In this document: positions 1 to 11,053 of the stretch, piece by piece
How positions within the stretch are numbered: the stretch's first letter is position 1
How the letters are laid out: every line of letters starts with the position of its first letter
Position numbers and translations under genes: made by a program
Source: BOG-908 sp963751795
GTDB lineage: Bacteria; Pseudomonadota; Alphaproteobacteria; Acetobacterales; Acetobacteraceae
DNA: 64,000 bases
Direction of reading: 5' to 3'
Assembly: GCA_963751795.1 (NCBI GenBank)
Contig: CAVVVI010000004.1
Coordinates: 434,001-498,000, forward strand
The notes under the pieces: model-generated
Told to the model about the DNA's origin: nothing
Databases searched by the model: none
What the model saw: the letters and a program-made list of their open reading frames with translations, nothing else

Positions 1-2
1 AC

Positions 3-1305
3 CGTGATCGCATCTTCACCAATCTGTACGGCCAGCACGATTGGCGGCTGGCCGGCGCACGCGCGCGCGGCGACTGGGACGGCACGGCCGCCATCCTCGC
101 TGCGCGGGCGCGAGGCGATCGTCGACGAGATGAAGGCTTCGGGCCTGCGCGGCCGCGGCGGGGCAGGGTTCCCCACCGGCATGAAGTGGTCGTTCATGCC
201 GAAGGTCTCGGACGGGCGGCCGGCCTATCTGGTGATCAATGCCGACGAGAGCGAGCCGGGCACGTGCAAGGATCGCGACATCATGCGCCACGATCCGCAC
301 AAGCTGATCGAAGGCGCGCTGATCGCCAGCTTCGCCATGGGCGCGCATGCCTGCTACATCTACATCCGCGGCGAATACTACAACGAAGCGCTGAACCTGC
401 AGGCGGCGATCGACGAGGCCTACGAGGCCGGGCTGATCGGCACCAATGCCTGCGGCTCGGGCTGGGATTTCGAGCTGTTCCTGCACCGCGGCGCCGGCGC
501 CTATATCTGCGGCGAAGAGACGGCGCTGCTGGAATTGCTCGAGGGCAAGAAGGGCATGCCGCGGCTCAAGCCGCCGTTCCCCGCCGCCGTCGGGCTGTAT
601 GGCTGCCCCACCACGGTCAACAACGTCGAGACGATTGCCGTCGCCCCCGAGATCCTGCGGCGCGGTGCCTCGTGGTTTTCGGCCCTGGGCCGGCCGAAGA
701 ATGCCGGAACCAAGGTGTTCTGCATTTCCGGCCACGTGAACAAGCCGTGCAACGTGGAAGAGGAGCTCGGCATCCCACTGCGCGAGCTGATCGAGCGCTA
801 TGCGGGCGGCGTGCGCGGCGGCTGGGATAATCTGCTGGCGGTGATCCCCGGCGGTTCCTCGGTGCCGCTGATGCCGAAGGCGACGTGCGACACCATCCTG
901 ATGGATTTCGACAGCCTGCGTGACGTGAAAAGCGGGCTGGGCACGGCCGGCGTGATCGTGATGGACCGTTCGACCGACGTGGTGCGCGCGATTGCGCGGC
1001 TCGCCAAGTTCTACAAGCACGAGAGCTGCGGCCAGTGCACGCCATGCCGCGAGGGCACAGGCTGGATGATGCGGGTGATGAACCGCATGGTGGAGGGCCG
1101 GGCCGAGGTCGAGGAGATCGACATGCTCGAGCAGGTGACGCGGCAGATCGAGGGGCACACGATCTGCGCGCTGGGCGATGCTGCGGCCTGGCCGATCCAA
1201 GGCCTGATCCGGCATTTCCGCCCGGTGATCGAGGAGCGTATCCACGCCTATCGCGCCGGGCCGCGCGTGGTGACGCCGGTGAACCTGCCGCTGGCGGCTG
1301 AATGA
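3..1305 (+). CDS. nuoF: NADH-quinone oxidoreductase subunit F (5' end outside window; one apparent frameshift)
   Basis: NuoF is the NADH- and FMN-binding subunit of respiratory complex I, on the cytoplasmic arm. The reading frame enters the window in phase 3, giving RDRIFTNLYGQHDW, a typical NuoF N-terminus. It then moves to phase 1 near base 102, where one extra base restores LARGREAIVDEMKASGLRGRGGAGFP-type sequence of normal spacing. The Gly-rich nucleotide-binding region (GRGGAGFPTG) follows, then the FMN/NADH region (GAGAYICGEETALL). The C-terminal 4Fe-4S motif ESCGQCTPCREG and the later Cys in TICALGD are present. The GTG at base 4 is not a real start: it lies in the wrong frame for the N-terminus. 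First visible gene of the nuo operon; nuoG follows. Confidence 0.95.
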   Translation, partial: VIASSPICTASTIGGWPAHARAATGTARPPSSLRGREAIVDEMKASGLRGRGGAGFPTGMKWSFMPKVSDGRPAYLVINADESEPGTCKDRDIMRHDPHKLIEGALIASFAMGAHACYIYIRGEYYNEALNLQAAIDEAYEAGLIGTNACGSGWDFELFLHRGAGAYICGEETALLELLEGKKGMPRLKPPFPAAVGLYGCPTTVNNVETIAVAPEILRRGASWFSALGRPKNAGTKVFCISGHVNKPCNVEEELGIPLRELIERYAGGVRGGWDNLLAVIPGGSSVPLMPKATCDTILMDFDSLRDVKSGLGTAGVIVMDRSTDVVRAIARLAKFYKHESCGQCTPCREGTGWMMRVMNRMVEGRAEVEEIDMLEQVTRQIEGHTICALGDAAAWPIQGLIRHFRPVIEERIHAYRAGPRVVTPVNLPLAAE

Positions 1306-1405
1306 TGATGGGCGGGGCAGTGCCGCCCCGCCGGTTGGGTGCCGAAGCGCCGGCGGCGCAGTGCCGTGGCGGCCGCTTCGGGCCGGTTGGAACTGGGATG
1401 TGCGT

Positions 1406-3488
1406 ATGGTCAAGCTGATCGTCGATGGCGTGGAGACCGAGGTCGCCGCCGGCATGTCCGTGCTGCAGGCCTGCGAGCAGGCCGGGCGGGAAATCCCCCA
1501 TTTCTGCTACCACGAACGGCTGTCGGTGGCCGGCAATTGCCGCATGTGCCTGGTGGAAATCGAAAAGGCGCCCAAGCCGATCGCCAGCTGCGCCTATCCG
1601 GTTGCCGAGGGCATGGTGGTGCACACCGACAGTGCCATGGTGCGCCAGGCGCGCCGCGGGGTGATGGAATTCCTGCTGATCAACCATCCGCTGGATTGCC
1701 CGATCTGCGACCAGGGCGGCCAGTGCGACCTGCAGGACCAGTCCTACGCGTACGGCATGGACCATTCGCGCTATGCCGAGAGCAAGCGCGCGGTGAAGGA
1801 CAAAAATCTCGGCCCGCTGGTCAAGACGGTGATGACGCGCTGCATCCAGTGCACGCGCTGCATCCGCTTCGCCACCGAGATCGCCGGCGTGCCCGAACTG
1901 GGTGCGGTGGCGCGCGGCGAGAACATGGAAGTCGACGACGTATGTCGAGCACGCGCTCACGTCCGAGCTGTCGGGCAATTTGATCGACATCTGCCCGGTG
2001 GGGGCGCTGACCAGCAAGCCCGGCGCGTTCGTCGTGCGGCCGTGGGAGCTGCATAAGACCGACAGCGTCGACGTGCTGGACGCGGTCGGCACGCCGATCC
2101 TGGTGGAGACCAAGGGGCCCGAGGTGTTTCGCGTGCTGCCCCGCACCAATGACGAGATCAACGACGAGTGGCTGGCCGACAAATCCCGCTTCTCCTATGA
2201 CGGGCTGAAGCGGCGCCGGCTCGACCGGCCCTGGCTGCGCGAGGGCGGCAGGCTGCGCGAGGCGACCTGGCCGGAAGCGTTTGCGGCCATCGCGGCGAAG
2301 CTGTCCGGGCTGGACGGCAGGCGCGTTGGCGCCATCGCTGGCGATCTGTGCGATGCGGAAAGCATGATGGCGCTGCGCGACCTGATGGGCGTGCTGGGCT
2401 CGCCCAATTTGGATTGCCGGCAGGACGGTGCGCGGCTGGATGCCACGCGGCGCGAGTTCTATCTGTTCAACAGCACGATCGCCGGCATCGACGCGGCGGA
2501 CGCCATCCTGCTCGTCGGCACCAACCCGCGGCGCGAGGCGCCGATCCTGAACGCGCGCATCCGCAAGCGCTGGATGGCCACGGCCGGGCACATGCCGATC
2601 GGGCTGATCGGCGCCGACGCCGATCTCACCTACCGCACCACGCATCTGGGCGACGGGCCGGCAGCGCTGGCCGCCCTGCTGGATGGCGCGCACGATTTCG
2701 CCAAGATTCTGCACGGCGCCGAGCGGCCGATGGTGATCGTGGGGCAGGGTGCGCTACGCCGCGACGATGGTGCCGCCGTTCTGGATGCGGCCTGGCGCCT
2801 GGCCGATGCGGCCGGCGCGCTGCAGGCCGAGTGGCACGGCTTCAACGTTCTGCACAATGCCGCCGCCCGGGTGGCGGCGCTGGATCTGGGCTTCCTGCCC
2901 GGCCCCGGCGGGCTCGATCTGGCCGGCATGATGGGCGGCGGCGTGGATCTGCTGTGGCTGCTGGGTGCCGACGAGTTCGACACCGGGCGTATCGGTGCGG
3001 GCACCTTCGTCGTCTATCAGGGCCATCACGGCGACCGTGGTGCCGCCCGGGCCGACGTGATCCTGCCGGGCTGCAGCTACACCGAGAAGGACGGCACCTA
3101 CATCAGCACCGAGGGCCGGGTGCAGCGCGGCTACCGCGCGCTGTTCGCGCCGGGCGATGCGCGTGAGGACTGGCGCATCCTGCGCGCCTTCAGCGCGGTG
3201 GCCGGCCATGCGCTGCCGTACGACGACATCGGCGCGCTGCGCGCCCGCCTGGAAGCGGCCAACCCGGTATTCGCCCGGCTGGGCCTGGCGCGCCACGGCG
3301 CCAACGATCGCACCGGCCCCGGCGGCGCCGGCGACCGGCCGGCCCTGGGCGACCAGCCATTCGTGCCGGCGGTGGCCGACTACTACCAGACCAACCCGAT
3401 CAGCCGCGCGAGCTTGACGATGGCCGAATGTTCGCGCATCGCGCCTGCTGCGTTGGCGGCCAGTCCCTTGGCCGCCGCGGCGGAGTAG
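1406..3488 (+). CDS. nuoG: NADH-quinone oxidoreductase subunit G (one apparent frameshift)
   Basis: NuoG is the large iron-sulfur subunit of complex I and relays electrons from NuoF. From the ATG at 1406 (MVKLIVDGVETEV) the N-terminal 2Fe-2S domain has Cys34, Cys45, Cys48 and Cys62. Next come the HPLDCPICDQGGQCDLQD cluster region and a CIQCTRCIRF motif. The frame shifts by one extra base near 1937: GENMEVD continues as TYVEHALTSELSGN in the next phase, matching NuoG spacing exactly. The rest is the molybdopterin-oxidoreductase-like domain, ending at 3488. Taken as one gene it is about 693 residues, normal for alphaproteobacteria. nuoH begins 4 bases downstream. Confidence 0.93.
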
Positions 3489-3492
3489 GCCC

Positions 3493-4506
3493 GTGTACGC
3501 GTTTTTCCATGACAGGCCGATCGGCATTCTGCTGCTGACGATCGGCGAGACGCTGGCGATCCTGGTGCCCGTGCTGCTCAGCATGGCCTACGCCACCTAT
3601 TTCGAGCGCAAGGCGCTGGCCGCTTTCCAGCTGCGGCGCGGGCCGAACCGCGTGGGGCCGTTCGGGCTGTTTCAGCCCTTCGCCGACGCGGTGAAGGTGT
3701 TCACCAAGGAGACGATCATCCCGGCGGGCGCCAGCCGGGCGCTGTTCCTGATGGCGCCGATGCTGACCTTCGTGCTCGCCTGCCTGGCCTGGGCGGTGAT
3801 CCCGGTGAATGACGGCTGGGCGGTGGCCAACATCAATGTCGGCATCCTGTACCTGTTCGCCATCAGCTCGCTGGGCGTGTACGGCATCATCATCGCCGGC
3901 TGGGCCAGCAACTCGAAATACGCATTTCTGGGTGCCATGCGCTCGGCCGCGCAGATGGTCAGCTACGAGGTCTCGATCGGCTTCGTGCTCGTCACCGTCA
4001 TGCTGTGCGTGGGCAGCCTGAACCTGAACGACATCGTGCGCGCGCAGGCGCATTGGTGGTTCTGCTTCCCGCTGCTGCCGATGTTCGTGGTGTTCCTGAT
4101 TTCCATGCTGGCGGAAACCAATCGCGCGCCGTTCGATCTGCCGGAAGGCGAGAGCGAGCTTGTGGCCGGGTTCTTCGTCGAATACAGCGCCATGAGCTTC
4201 GCGCTGTTCTACCTCGGCGAATACACCAACATGATCATGATGAGCGCGCTGGCCAGCGTGCTGTTTCTGGGCGGCTGGCAGGCGCCGTTCGGGCTGACCT
4301 TCATCCCCGGCATCTTCTGGCTGATCCTGAAGATCTGCGCGGTGATGTTCTTCTTCTTCTGGGTGCGCGCCACCTTCCCGCGTTTCCGCTACGACCAGCT
4401 GATGCGCCTGGGCTGGAAGGTGTTCCTGCCATTGTCCCTGCTGTGGCTCGTGCTGACGGCCGGCTTCCTGGAAGCCACCGGCCTGTTGCCCGATCTGGCG
4501 GGTTGA
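3493..4506 (+). CDS. nuoH: NADH-quinone oxidoreductase subunit H
   Basis: NuoH is the membrane subunit that, with NuoB/D, forms the quinone-binding cavity of complex I. The 337-residue protein is strongly hydrophobic with about eight membrane segments. It carries family signatures: YFERKALAAFQLRRGPNRVGPFG near residue 35, the loop AETNRAPFDLPEGESELVAG, and FFWVRATFPRFRYDQLM near the C-terminus. The start is GTG at 3493, four bases after the nuoG stop, which fits tight operon packing. No anomaly seen. Confidence 0.97.
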   Translation: MYAFFHDRPIGILLLTIGETLAILVPVLLSMAYATYFERKALAAFQLRRGPNRVGPFGLFQPFADAVKVFTKETIIPAGASRALFLMAPMLTFVLACLAWAVIPVNDGWAVANINVGILYLFAISSLGVYGIIIAGWASNSKYAFLGAMRSAAQMVSYEVSIGFVLVTVMLCVGSLNLNDIVRAQAHWWFCFPLLPMFVVFLISMLAETNRAPFDLPEGESELVAGFFVEYSAMSFALFYLGEYTNMIMMSALASVLFLGGWQAPFGLTFIPGIFWLILKICAVMFFFFWVRATFPRFRYDQLMRLGWKVFLPLSLLWLVLTAGFLEATGLLPDLAG

Positions 4507-4516
4507 GGAGAGGCTT

Positions 4517-5002
4517 ATGCTGACCGGTCGATCCGCCTGGCGTCTGCTGATGTGGGAGCTGCTCAGCGGCATGGGCATCACGCTGCGCTATTTCTTCAAG
4601 AAGCCCGTCACCATCAACTACCCCTACGAGCACGGGCCGCTGAGCCCGCGCTTCAAGGGCGAGCACGCGCTGCGCCGCTACCCGAACGGCGAGGAACGCT
4701 GCATCGCGTGCAAATTGTGCGAGGCGGTGTGCCCGGCCTACGCCATCACCATCGAGGCCGAACCGCGCGAAGACGGCTCGCGCCGCACCACGCGCTACGA
4801 CATCGACATGACGAAGTGCATCTATTGCGGGCTGTGCGAGGAATCCTGCCCGGTGGACGCCATCGTCGAAGGGCCGAACTTCGAGTTCTCGACCGAGACC
4901 CGCGAAGAGCTGATGTACAACAAGGAAAAGCTGCTCGATAACGGCGATCGCTGGGAGGCGCAGCTGGCCAAGCGGCTGGAGCTGGACGCGCCCTACCGAT
5001 GA
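4517..5002 (+). CDS. nuoI: NADH-quinone oxidoreductase subunit I (2x 4Fe-4S)
   Basis: NuoI is the ferredoxin-like subunit carrying clusters N6a and N6b, which pass electrons towards the quinone. The protein has 161 residues, normal for the family. Two complete CxxCxxCxxxC motifs are present: Cys62, 65, 68, 72 (CIACKLCEAVCP) and Cys101, 104, 107, 111 (CIYCGLCEESCP). The ATG at 4517 follows a GAGGAG ribosome binding site. The stop codon overlaps the nuoJ start by four bases (ATGA), implying translational coupling. Confidence 0.98.
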   Translation: MLTGRSAWRLLMWELLSGMGITLRYFFKKPVTINYPYEHGPLSPRFKGEHALRRYPNGEERCIACKLCEAVCPAYAITIEAEPREDGSRRTTRYDIDMTKCIYCGLCEESCPVDAIVEGPNFEFSTETREELMYNKEKLLDNGDRWEAQLAKRLELDAPYR

Positions 5003-5754
5003 TCACCTCGCTCGCATTCTACGTGTTCTCCGCCATCCTGCTCGGCTCGGCCGGCATGGTGGTGACCAGCCGCAATCCGGTCCACTCGGTGCTGTTCCTT
5101 ATCCTCGCGTTCTTCAACGCGGCGGCGCTGTTCCTGATTGCCGGGGCCGAGTTCCTGGCGATGATCCTGGTCATCGTCTATGTCGGCGCCGTTGCGGTGC
5201 TGTTCCTGTTCGTCGTGATGATGCTGGACGTGGATTTCGTGGCGCTGCGCGAAGGCTTCCAGCGCTACGCCTCGCTCGGTGCCGTCGTCGGCGTGCTGCT
5301 GGTCGGCGAGCTGCTGTTCGTGCTGCTCGGCTGGAAGTTCTCGGCCAACGCGCCGGTGCTGCGGCTCAGCGCCATCCCCGACCAGGTGACCAACACGCGC
5401 GCCATCGGCCAGGTGCTCTACACCAACTACATCCTGCTGTTCCAGCTCTCCGGCCTAATCCTGCTGGTCGCCATGGTGGGCGCCATCGTGCTCACGCATC
5501 GCGACCGCCGCACCAGCCGCCGCCAGAACATCACGCGCCAGCAGGAGCGCCGCGTGTCCGACACGCTGGAAGTGCTGAGCGTGCGCACCGGCGCGGGTGT
5601 GGGCGAGCTGGGCATCTACCGGCCGAAGCCGGAACGCGCGCCGGCGCATGCCAAGGCGATCGGGCATGGCGATGCCGCCCATCTCGACAGCAGCCACGAA
5701 GGACCGCTGCATGATGGCGCCCCGGCGCCGGAACCCGTGCAAGGGGAGCATTGA
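4999..5754 (+). CDS. nuoJ: NADH-quinone oxidoreductase subunit J, with C-terminal extension
   Basis: NuoJ is a small antiporter-associated membrane subunit of complex I. The hydrophobic part (about residues 1-165) has five membrane segments and the family signature NPVHSVLFLILAFFNAA; the conserved transmembrane stretch AEFLAMILVIVYVGAVAVLF is also present. The usual charged end (SRRQNITRQQERRVSDTLEVLSVRTG) is reached near residue 198. The ORF then continues about 50 residues as a His/Ala/Pro-rich hydrophilic tail, giving 251 residues against about 200 in most relatives. The extension may be real or may reflect a small sequence error near the natural stop. It overlaps nuoI by four bases. Confidence 0.93.
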   Translation: MITSLAFYVFSAILLGSAGMVVTSRNPVHSVLFLILAFFNAAALFLIAGAEFLAMILVIVYVGAVAVLFLFVVMMLDVDFVALREGFQRYASLGAVVGVLLVGELLFVLLGWKFSANAPVLRLSAIPDQVTNTRAIGQVLYTNYILLFQLSGLILLVAMVGAIVLTHRDRRTSRRQNITRQQERRVSDTLEVLSVRTGAGVGELGIYRPKPERAPAHAKAIGHGDAAHLDSSHEGPLHDGAPAPEPVQGEH

Positions 5755-5758
5755 CGCC

Positions 5759-6067
5759 GTGGTGATCAGCGTCGGCCATTACCTGTTCGTGGGCGCCGTG
5801 CTGCTGGTGCTCGGCGTGTTCGGCGTGTTCCTCAACCGCAAGAACGTCATCGTCATCCTGATGTCGATCGAGCTGATCCTGCTCGCCGTCAACATCAACC
5901 TGGTCGCGTTCAGCGCTGCTCTGCACGATCTGGCCGGCCAGATCTTGGCGATGTTCGTGCTGACAGTGGCCGCGGCCGAGGCGGCTATCGGGCTGGCCAT
6001 CGTCGTCGTCTATTTCCGCAACCGCGGCTCGATCGAGGTCGAGGACGTGAACCTCATGAAGGGCTGA
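5759..6067 (+). CDS. nuoK: NADH-quinone oxidoreductase subunit K
   Basis: NuoK is a three-helix membrane subunit related to MrpC antiporter subunits. It contributes conserved membrane glutamates to the proton channel. The 102-residue product contains LNRKNVIVILMSIELILLAVNINLVAF, including both key Glu positions, and ends FRNRGSIEVEDVNLMKG as in other alphaproteobacteria. I chose GTG 5759 because it gives the family length and lies 10 bases after an AGGGGAG site at 5742-5748; GTG 5762 is the alternative. A longer open frame upstream overlaps nuoJ and is not family-like. Confidence 0.95.
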   Translation: MVISVGHYLFVGAVLLVLGVFGVFLNRKNVIVILMSIELILLAVNINLVAFSAALHDLAGQILAMFVLTVAAAEAAIGLAIVVVYFRNRGSIEVEDVNLMKG

Positions 6068-6069
6068 GG

Positions 6070-8002
<1,933 letters not shown>

Positions 8003-8030
8003 GGCAATCTCCCAACCAGTCGCGCCCCCT

Positions 8031-8087
8031 AGTCCAAAAGTTTTTTGCTTCTTTTTTTCAAAAAAGAAGGCCTTCCTTCCTTGAGAG
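8031..8087. repeat. A/T-rich palindromic repeat, copy A (between nuoL and nuoM)
   Basis: This copy contains the 13-base core CAAAAGTTTTTTG at 8035-8047. It continues into a 10-bp inverted repeat, 8048-8057 against 8060-8069 (CTTCTTTTTT / AAAAAAGAAG), and a second palindrome GAAGGCCTTC at 8066-8075. The same core occurs at 31627-31639 (inverted) and 55747-55759. The A/T runs stand out sharply from the G+C-rich surroundings. It lies between two genes of one operon, so it could act as an attenuator, a processing site or an RNA-stabilising element; which of these is inference. Confidence 0.7.
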
Positions 8088-8096
8088 TAACCCACC

Positions 8097-9635
8097 ATGA
8101 CCGAAGCCAACGCCGCCGGCTTCCCCGTCCTCTCGCTCATCACCTTCCTGCCGCTGCTCGGCGTCGTCATCCTGATGACGCTGCGCGGCGATGATGCCGT
8201 CACCGCGCAGAACGCGCGCTGGACGGCGCTGTGGACCAGCCTGCTCGTCTTCCTGATCTCGCTGGTGCTGTGGACGCGGTTCGACCTGCGCACGGCCGGC
8301 TACCAGTTCACCGAGAGCGCGTCGTGGCTGCCCGAATACGGCATCGGCTACCGCATGGGGGTGGACGGCATTTCCGTGCTGTTCGTGCTGCTCTCCACCG
8401 CGCTGACGCCGATCTGCATCCTGGCGAGCTGGGACAGCGTGCAAACTCGCGTGCGCGAATACATGGCGGCGTTCCTGATCCTGGAGACCATGATGGTCGG
8501 GATGTTCGCGGCCAGCGACTTCCTGCTGTTCTACATGTTCTTCGAAGGCGTGCTGATACCGATGTATCTCATCATCGGCGTCTGGGGCGGCCCGCGGCGG
8601 GTGTACGCGTCGTTCAAGTTCTTCCTCTACACCTTCGCTGGCTCCGTGCTGATGCTGCTGGCGTTGCTGGCGATGTGGCACCAGGCCGGCAGCACCGACA
8701 TCGTCACGCTGCTGCACACGCCGTTCAGCGCCGGTATGCAGTATTGGCTGTTCCTGGCGTTCCTCGCCTCGTTCGCGGTGAAGGTGCCGATGTGGCCGGT
8801 GCACACCTGGCTGCCGGACGCGCACGTGGAGGCGCCCACCGCCGGCTCCGTCATCCTGGCCGGCGTGCTGCTGAAGATGGGCGCCTACGGCTTCCTGCGT
8901 TTCTCCGTGCCCATGCTGCCGGTTGCGTCGGCGCATTTCGCGCCGCTGATGTTCGCGCTGGGCGTGATCGCGGTGATCTACACCTCGCTGGTGGCGCTGG
9001 CGCAGGACGACATGAAGAAGCTGATCGCCTATTCGTCGGTGGCGCATATGGGCGTGGTCACCATCGGCATCTTCACCTTCAACATCCAGGGCATCGACGG
9101 CGCGCTGTTCCAGATGCTGTCGCATGGCATCGTCTCGGCGGCGCTGTTCCTGTGCGTGGGCGTGATCTACGACCGTATCCACACGCGTGAGATCGCGCGC
9201 TACGGCGGCCTGGCCGACCGCATGCCGCTCTACGCCTTCGTGTTCATGCTGTTCACCATGGCTTCGATCGGCCTGCCCGGCACGTCGGGCTTCGTGGGCG
9301 AGTTCCTGGTGCTGATCGGCGCCTTCCAGGTCAGCCTTTGGCTGGCGCTGCTCGGCAGCTTCGGCATGGTGCTGGGCGCCGCCTACATGCTGTACCTGTA
9401 TCGCCGCGTGATCTTCGGCAAGCTGGTGCGGCCTGATCTGCGCTCCATCCTCGATCTCTCGCCGCGCGAGGTGGCGATCTTCGCGCCGCTTGCCATCCTG
9501 ACGCTGTGGCTCGGCATCTATCCGAGCAGCTTCACCAGCTTCTTCGGCGCGACGGTCGCCGCCATGGTGGACAACCACGCCCAGGCGATGAACATCGCCG
9601 CGCACGCAACCAAACTCGCCGGGGCCGCCCCATGA
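8097..9635 (+). CDS. nuoM: NADH-quinone oxidoreductase subunit M
   Basis: NuoM is an antiporter-like proton-pumping subunit of complex I. The 512-residue protein has about 14 membrane segments. Typical motifs are DFLLFYMFFEGVLIPMYLIIG with the conserved membrane Glu, VKVPMWPVHTWLPDAHVEAPTAGSV, and AYSSVAHMGVVTIGIF. It starts at ATG 8097, just after the palindromic repeat that separates it from nuoL. Its stop overlaps the nuoN start (ATGA). Confidence 0.98.
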   Translation: MTEANAAGFPVLSLITFLPLLGVVILMTLRGDDAVTAQNARWTALWTSLLVFLISLVLWTRFDLRTAGYQFTESASWLPEYGIGYRMGVDGISVLFVLLSTALTPICILASWDSVQTRVREYMAAFLILETMMVGMFAASDFLLFYMFFEGVLIPMYLIIGVWGGPRRVYASFKFFLYTFAGSVLMLLALLAMWHQAGSTDIVTLLHTPFSAGMQYWLFLAFLASFAVKVPMWPVHTWLPDAHVEAPTAGSVILAGVLLKMGAYGFLRFSVPMLPVASAHFAPLMFALGVIAVIYTSLVALAQDDMKKLIAYSSVAHMGVVTIGIFTFNIQGIDGALFQMLSHGIVSAALFLCVGVIYDRIHTREIARYGGLADRMPLYAFVFMLFTMASIGLPGTSGFVGEFLVLIGAFQVSLWLALLGSFGMVLGAAYMLYLYRRVIFGKLVRPDLRSILDLSPREVAIFAPLAILTLWLGIYPSSFTSFFGATVAAMVDNHAQAMNIAAHATKLAGAAP

Positions 9636-11053
9636 ACTGGTCGCTCGCGACACCGGAGATCGTGCTGGCCATCAGCGCCATGGCCATCCTGATCGGCGGG
9701 GTGGTGCAGAAGCGCGATTCCACGCTGATCTGCACCATGGCCGCGCTGGCCGCGTGCGCGATTACCGCCGTGCTCGTCATCGGCACGAAGGTTGGCTTCG
9801 GCTTCGGCGGCCTGTTCGTGTCGGATGCTTTCGCGCGCTTCAGCAAGCTGCTCATTCTGCTGGGCACCGGGCTCTGCGCCGTTCTCTCGCTCGATTACAA
9901 CGATCGCCAGGGCATCAAGCGCTTCGAATTTCCCGTGCTCATGCTGCTCAGCACAGTCGGCATGATGGTGATGGCTTCGGCCAACAACCTCATGACCCTG
10001 TATATGGGGCTCGAGCTGCAATCGCTCGCCGTCTATGTGCTGGCGGCATTCGCGCGTGACGATCTGCGTTCGGCCGAGGCAGGGCTGAAATACTTCGTGC
10101 TCAGCGCGCTGGCTTCGGGCCTGCTGCTGTATGGCATTTCGCTGGCCTACGGGTTCTCCGGCAGCATGGATTTCGGCCATATCGCCCAGGCCGTCACCGA
10201 TCCGGCCGGCGTGTCCACCGGGCTGATCGTCGGCATCGCCTTCATCATCGCCGGCCTGGCGTTCAAGCTGTCGGCCGTGCCGTTCCATATGTGGACGCCG
10301 GACGTCTATGAAGGCGCGCCCACATCCGTCACCGCGTTCATGAGCACCGCGCCCAAGGTGGCGCCCTTCGTGGTGCTGCTGCGCGTCATGTTCGGCCCGT
10401 TCGGCCACATTTCGCTGCAATGGCAGCCGATCATCATCGTGGTCGCCATCGCGTCGATGCTGCTGGGCAGCTTCGCCGCCATCGCGCAGACCAACATCAA
10501 GCGGCTGATGGCCTACTCCTCGATCGGCCATATGGGCTACGCGCTGATCGGCCTGGCGGCCGGCACCCAGACGGGCGTGCGCGGCGTGCTCGTCTATCTG
10601 CTCACCTATGTGGTCATGTCGGCCGGCGTGTTCGCCTGCATCGTCGCCATGCGCCGCCGCGGGCTGGCCGTCGAGCGCATCGTCGATCTCGGCGGCCTGG
10701 CCAAGACCGATCCGACGCTGGCGGTGCTGATGACCATCTTCATGCTCAGCATGGGCGGCATCCCGCCGTTCGCGGGCTTCGCGGGCAAGTTCTTCGTCTT
10801 CGAAGCCGCGGTGAACGCCCATATGTGGACGCTCGCCATCATCGGCGTGCTCACCAGCGTGGTCGGGCTGTTCTACTACCTGCGCGTCATCAAAGTGATG
10901 TTCTTCGACCCGGCCGAGGCGCCGTTCGATGCGCGCTCCGGCTCGCTGTCGTTCGTGGCGCTGGCCACCGGCGCGTTCACCCTGCTGTTCTTCGTGTTTC
11001 CGGCGCCGTTCCTGGGTGCGGCCAGCCAGGCGGCCAAGGCCCTGTTCGGGTGA
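9632..11053 (+). CDS. nuoN: NADH-quinone oxidoreductase subunit N
   Basis: NuoN is the third antiporter-like proton-pumping subunit. The protein has 473 residues and about 14 membrane segments. It shows NNLMTLYMGLELQSLAVYVLAAF with the membrane Glu, GLAFKLSAVPFHMWTPDVYEGAPT, and AYSSIGHMGYALIGL. The ATG at 9632 overlaps the nuoM stop by four bases; an open frame extending upstream lies inside nuoM and lacks family similarity. The stop overlaps the GTG start of birA (GTGA), linking complex I to the following biosynthetic genes. Confidence 0.98.
   Translation: MNWSLATPEIVLAISAMAILIGGVVQKRDSTLICTMAALAACAITAVLVIGTKVGFGFGGLFVSDAFARFSKLLILLGTGLCAVLSLDYNDRQGIKRFEFPVLMLLSTVGMMVMASANNLMTLYMGLELQSLAVYVLAAFARDDLRSAEAGLKYFVLSALASGLLLYGISLAYGFSGSMDFGHIAQAVTDPAGVSTGLIVGIAFIIAGLAFKLSAVPFHMWTPDVYEGAPTSVTAFMSTAPKVAPFVVLLRVMFGPFGHISLQWQPIIIVVAIASMLLGSFAAIAQTNIKRLMAYSSIGHMGYALIGLAAGTQTGVRGVLVYLLTYVVMSAGVFACIVAMRRRGLAVERIVDLGGLAKTDPTLAVLMTIFMLSMGGIPPFAGFAGKFFVFEAAVNAHMWTLAIIGVLTSVVGLFYYLRVIKVMFFDPAEAPFDARSGSLSFVALATGAFTLLFFVFPAPFLGAASQAAKALFG

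Noticed and set aside
4..105. GTG at base 4 as the nuoF start
   Set aside because: The residues encoded from this GTG do not match NuoF, while phase 3 of the same bases gives a perfect NuoF N-terminus. The gene begins outside the window.
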